Of a stretch of 6,133 bases of DNA, positions 6,051-6,133 are shown in pieces (position 1 is the stretch's first letter; the number at the start of each line of letters is the position of its first letter). Source of the stretch: an uncultured Phenylobacterium sp. (GTDB taxonomy: Bacteria; Pseudomonadota; Alphaproteobacteria; Caulobacterales; Caulobacteraceae); NCBI GenBank assembly GCA_945952355.1, contig CAMFIW010000197.1, forward strand, positions 1-6,133, in the 5' to 3' direction. The notes beneath the pieces are model-generated. The model ran no database searches. It worked only from the letters and a program-made list of their open reading frames with translations, and was not told where the DNA came from. The position numbers were made by a program, and so were the translations under genes.

Positions 6051-6133
6051 TCAGGCGGCGGCCTTCGCCTTGGCTCGGGCCGCCTCGCAGGCGCGTTCCA
6101 GCTTCTCCACCGCCTCACGGGCCTCTTCGAGGG
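6051..6133 (-). CDS. C-terminal end of an unidentified gene, possibly argD
   Basis: On the minus strand a frame open from the right edge ends at TGA (6053-6051). It reads LEEAREAVEKLERACEAARA then KAKAAA: 26 codons, rich in Ala, Glu, Lys and Arg and predicted to be one amphipathic helix. Codons mostly end in G or C, as in the neighbours, so it looks like a real gene end. The overlapping frame at 5525-6118 is Arg/Pro-rich and is a shadow. Acetylornithine aminotransferase (ArgD) is the favoured guess because argD often lies directly before argF in alphaproteobacteria and ArgD proteins end in a helix of this general kind. With no catalytic region in view this is context inference only; any protein with a charged helical tail would fit. 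Confidence 0.55.
   Translation of the reverse strand, partial: LEEAREAVEKLERACEAARAKAKAAA

Noticed and set aside
5525..6118. 197-residue minus-strand frame overlapping the argF 5' part and the edge gene
   Set aside because: Extremely Arg/Pro-rich alternative frame of argF; the argF frame carries STRTR and the frame ending at 6051 looks more protein-like at the right edge.

Overview
The window reads as ordinary chromosomal DNA from a GC-rich alphaproteobacterium, most likely Caulobacterales (Caulobacter or Phenylobacterium type). This rests on the strong G/C bias at third codon positions, the argF-hslO gene order, and a ClC-family subtype that I associate from memory with alphaproteobacteria. 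No database was searched, so the taxon is an inference. There are no rRNA or tRNA genes, insertion sequences, phage genes or CRISPR arrays. Coding density is very high and no gene-free stretch exceeds about 125 bases.

Left part, plus strand: the window opens inside a DUF418 (YeiB-like) multi-pass membrane protein whose N-terminus lies upstream. After 92 bases comes a ClC-family anion channel or transporter of 594 residues with a cytoplasmic CBS-domain pair at its C-terminus. Its anion-filter motifs depart from the textbook ClC consensus, but the external gating glutamate is kept.

Right part, minus strand, in transcription order: the last 26 codons of an unidentified gene at the right edge (possibly argD); ornithine carbamoyltransferase (argF); the redox-regulated chaperone Hsp33 (hslO); and a nitronate monooxygenase/FabK-like flavoprotein. 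Spacings are 122, about 57 and 70-79 bases, consistent with one transcription unit with possible internal signals. The plus and minus blocks converge tail to tail: the ClC and flavoprotein genes overlap by four bases and their stop codons share the palindrome CTAG.

Functionally the minus block pairs an arginine biosynthesis step (ornithine plus carbamoyl phosphate to citrulline) with an oxidative-stress holdase and a flavin oxidoreductase. The plus block is membrane transport plus an uncharacterised membrane protein. I found no convincing new multi-gene system. The points most worth a second look are the divergent ClC filter, the two inverted repeats in the argF leader, the corrected argF and hslO starts, and the overlapping convergent stops.
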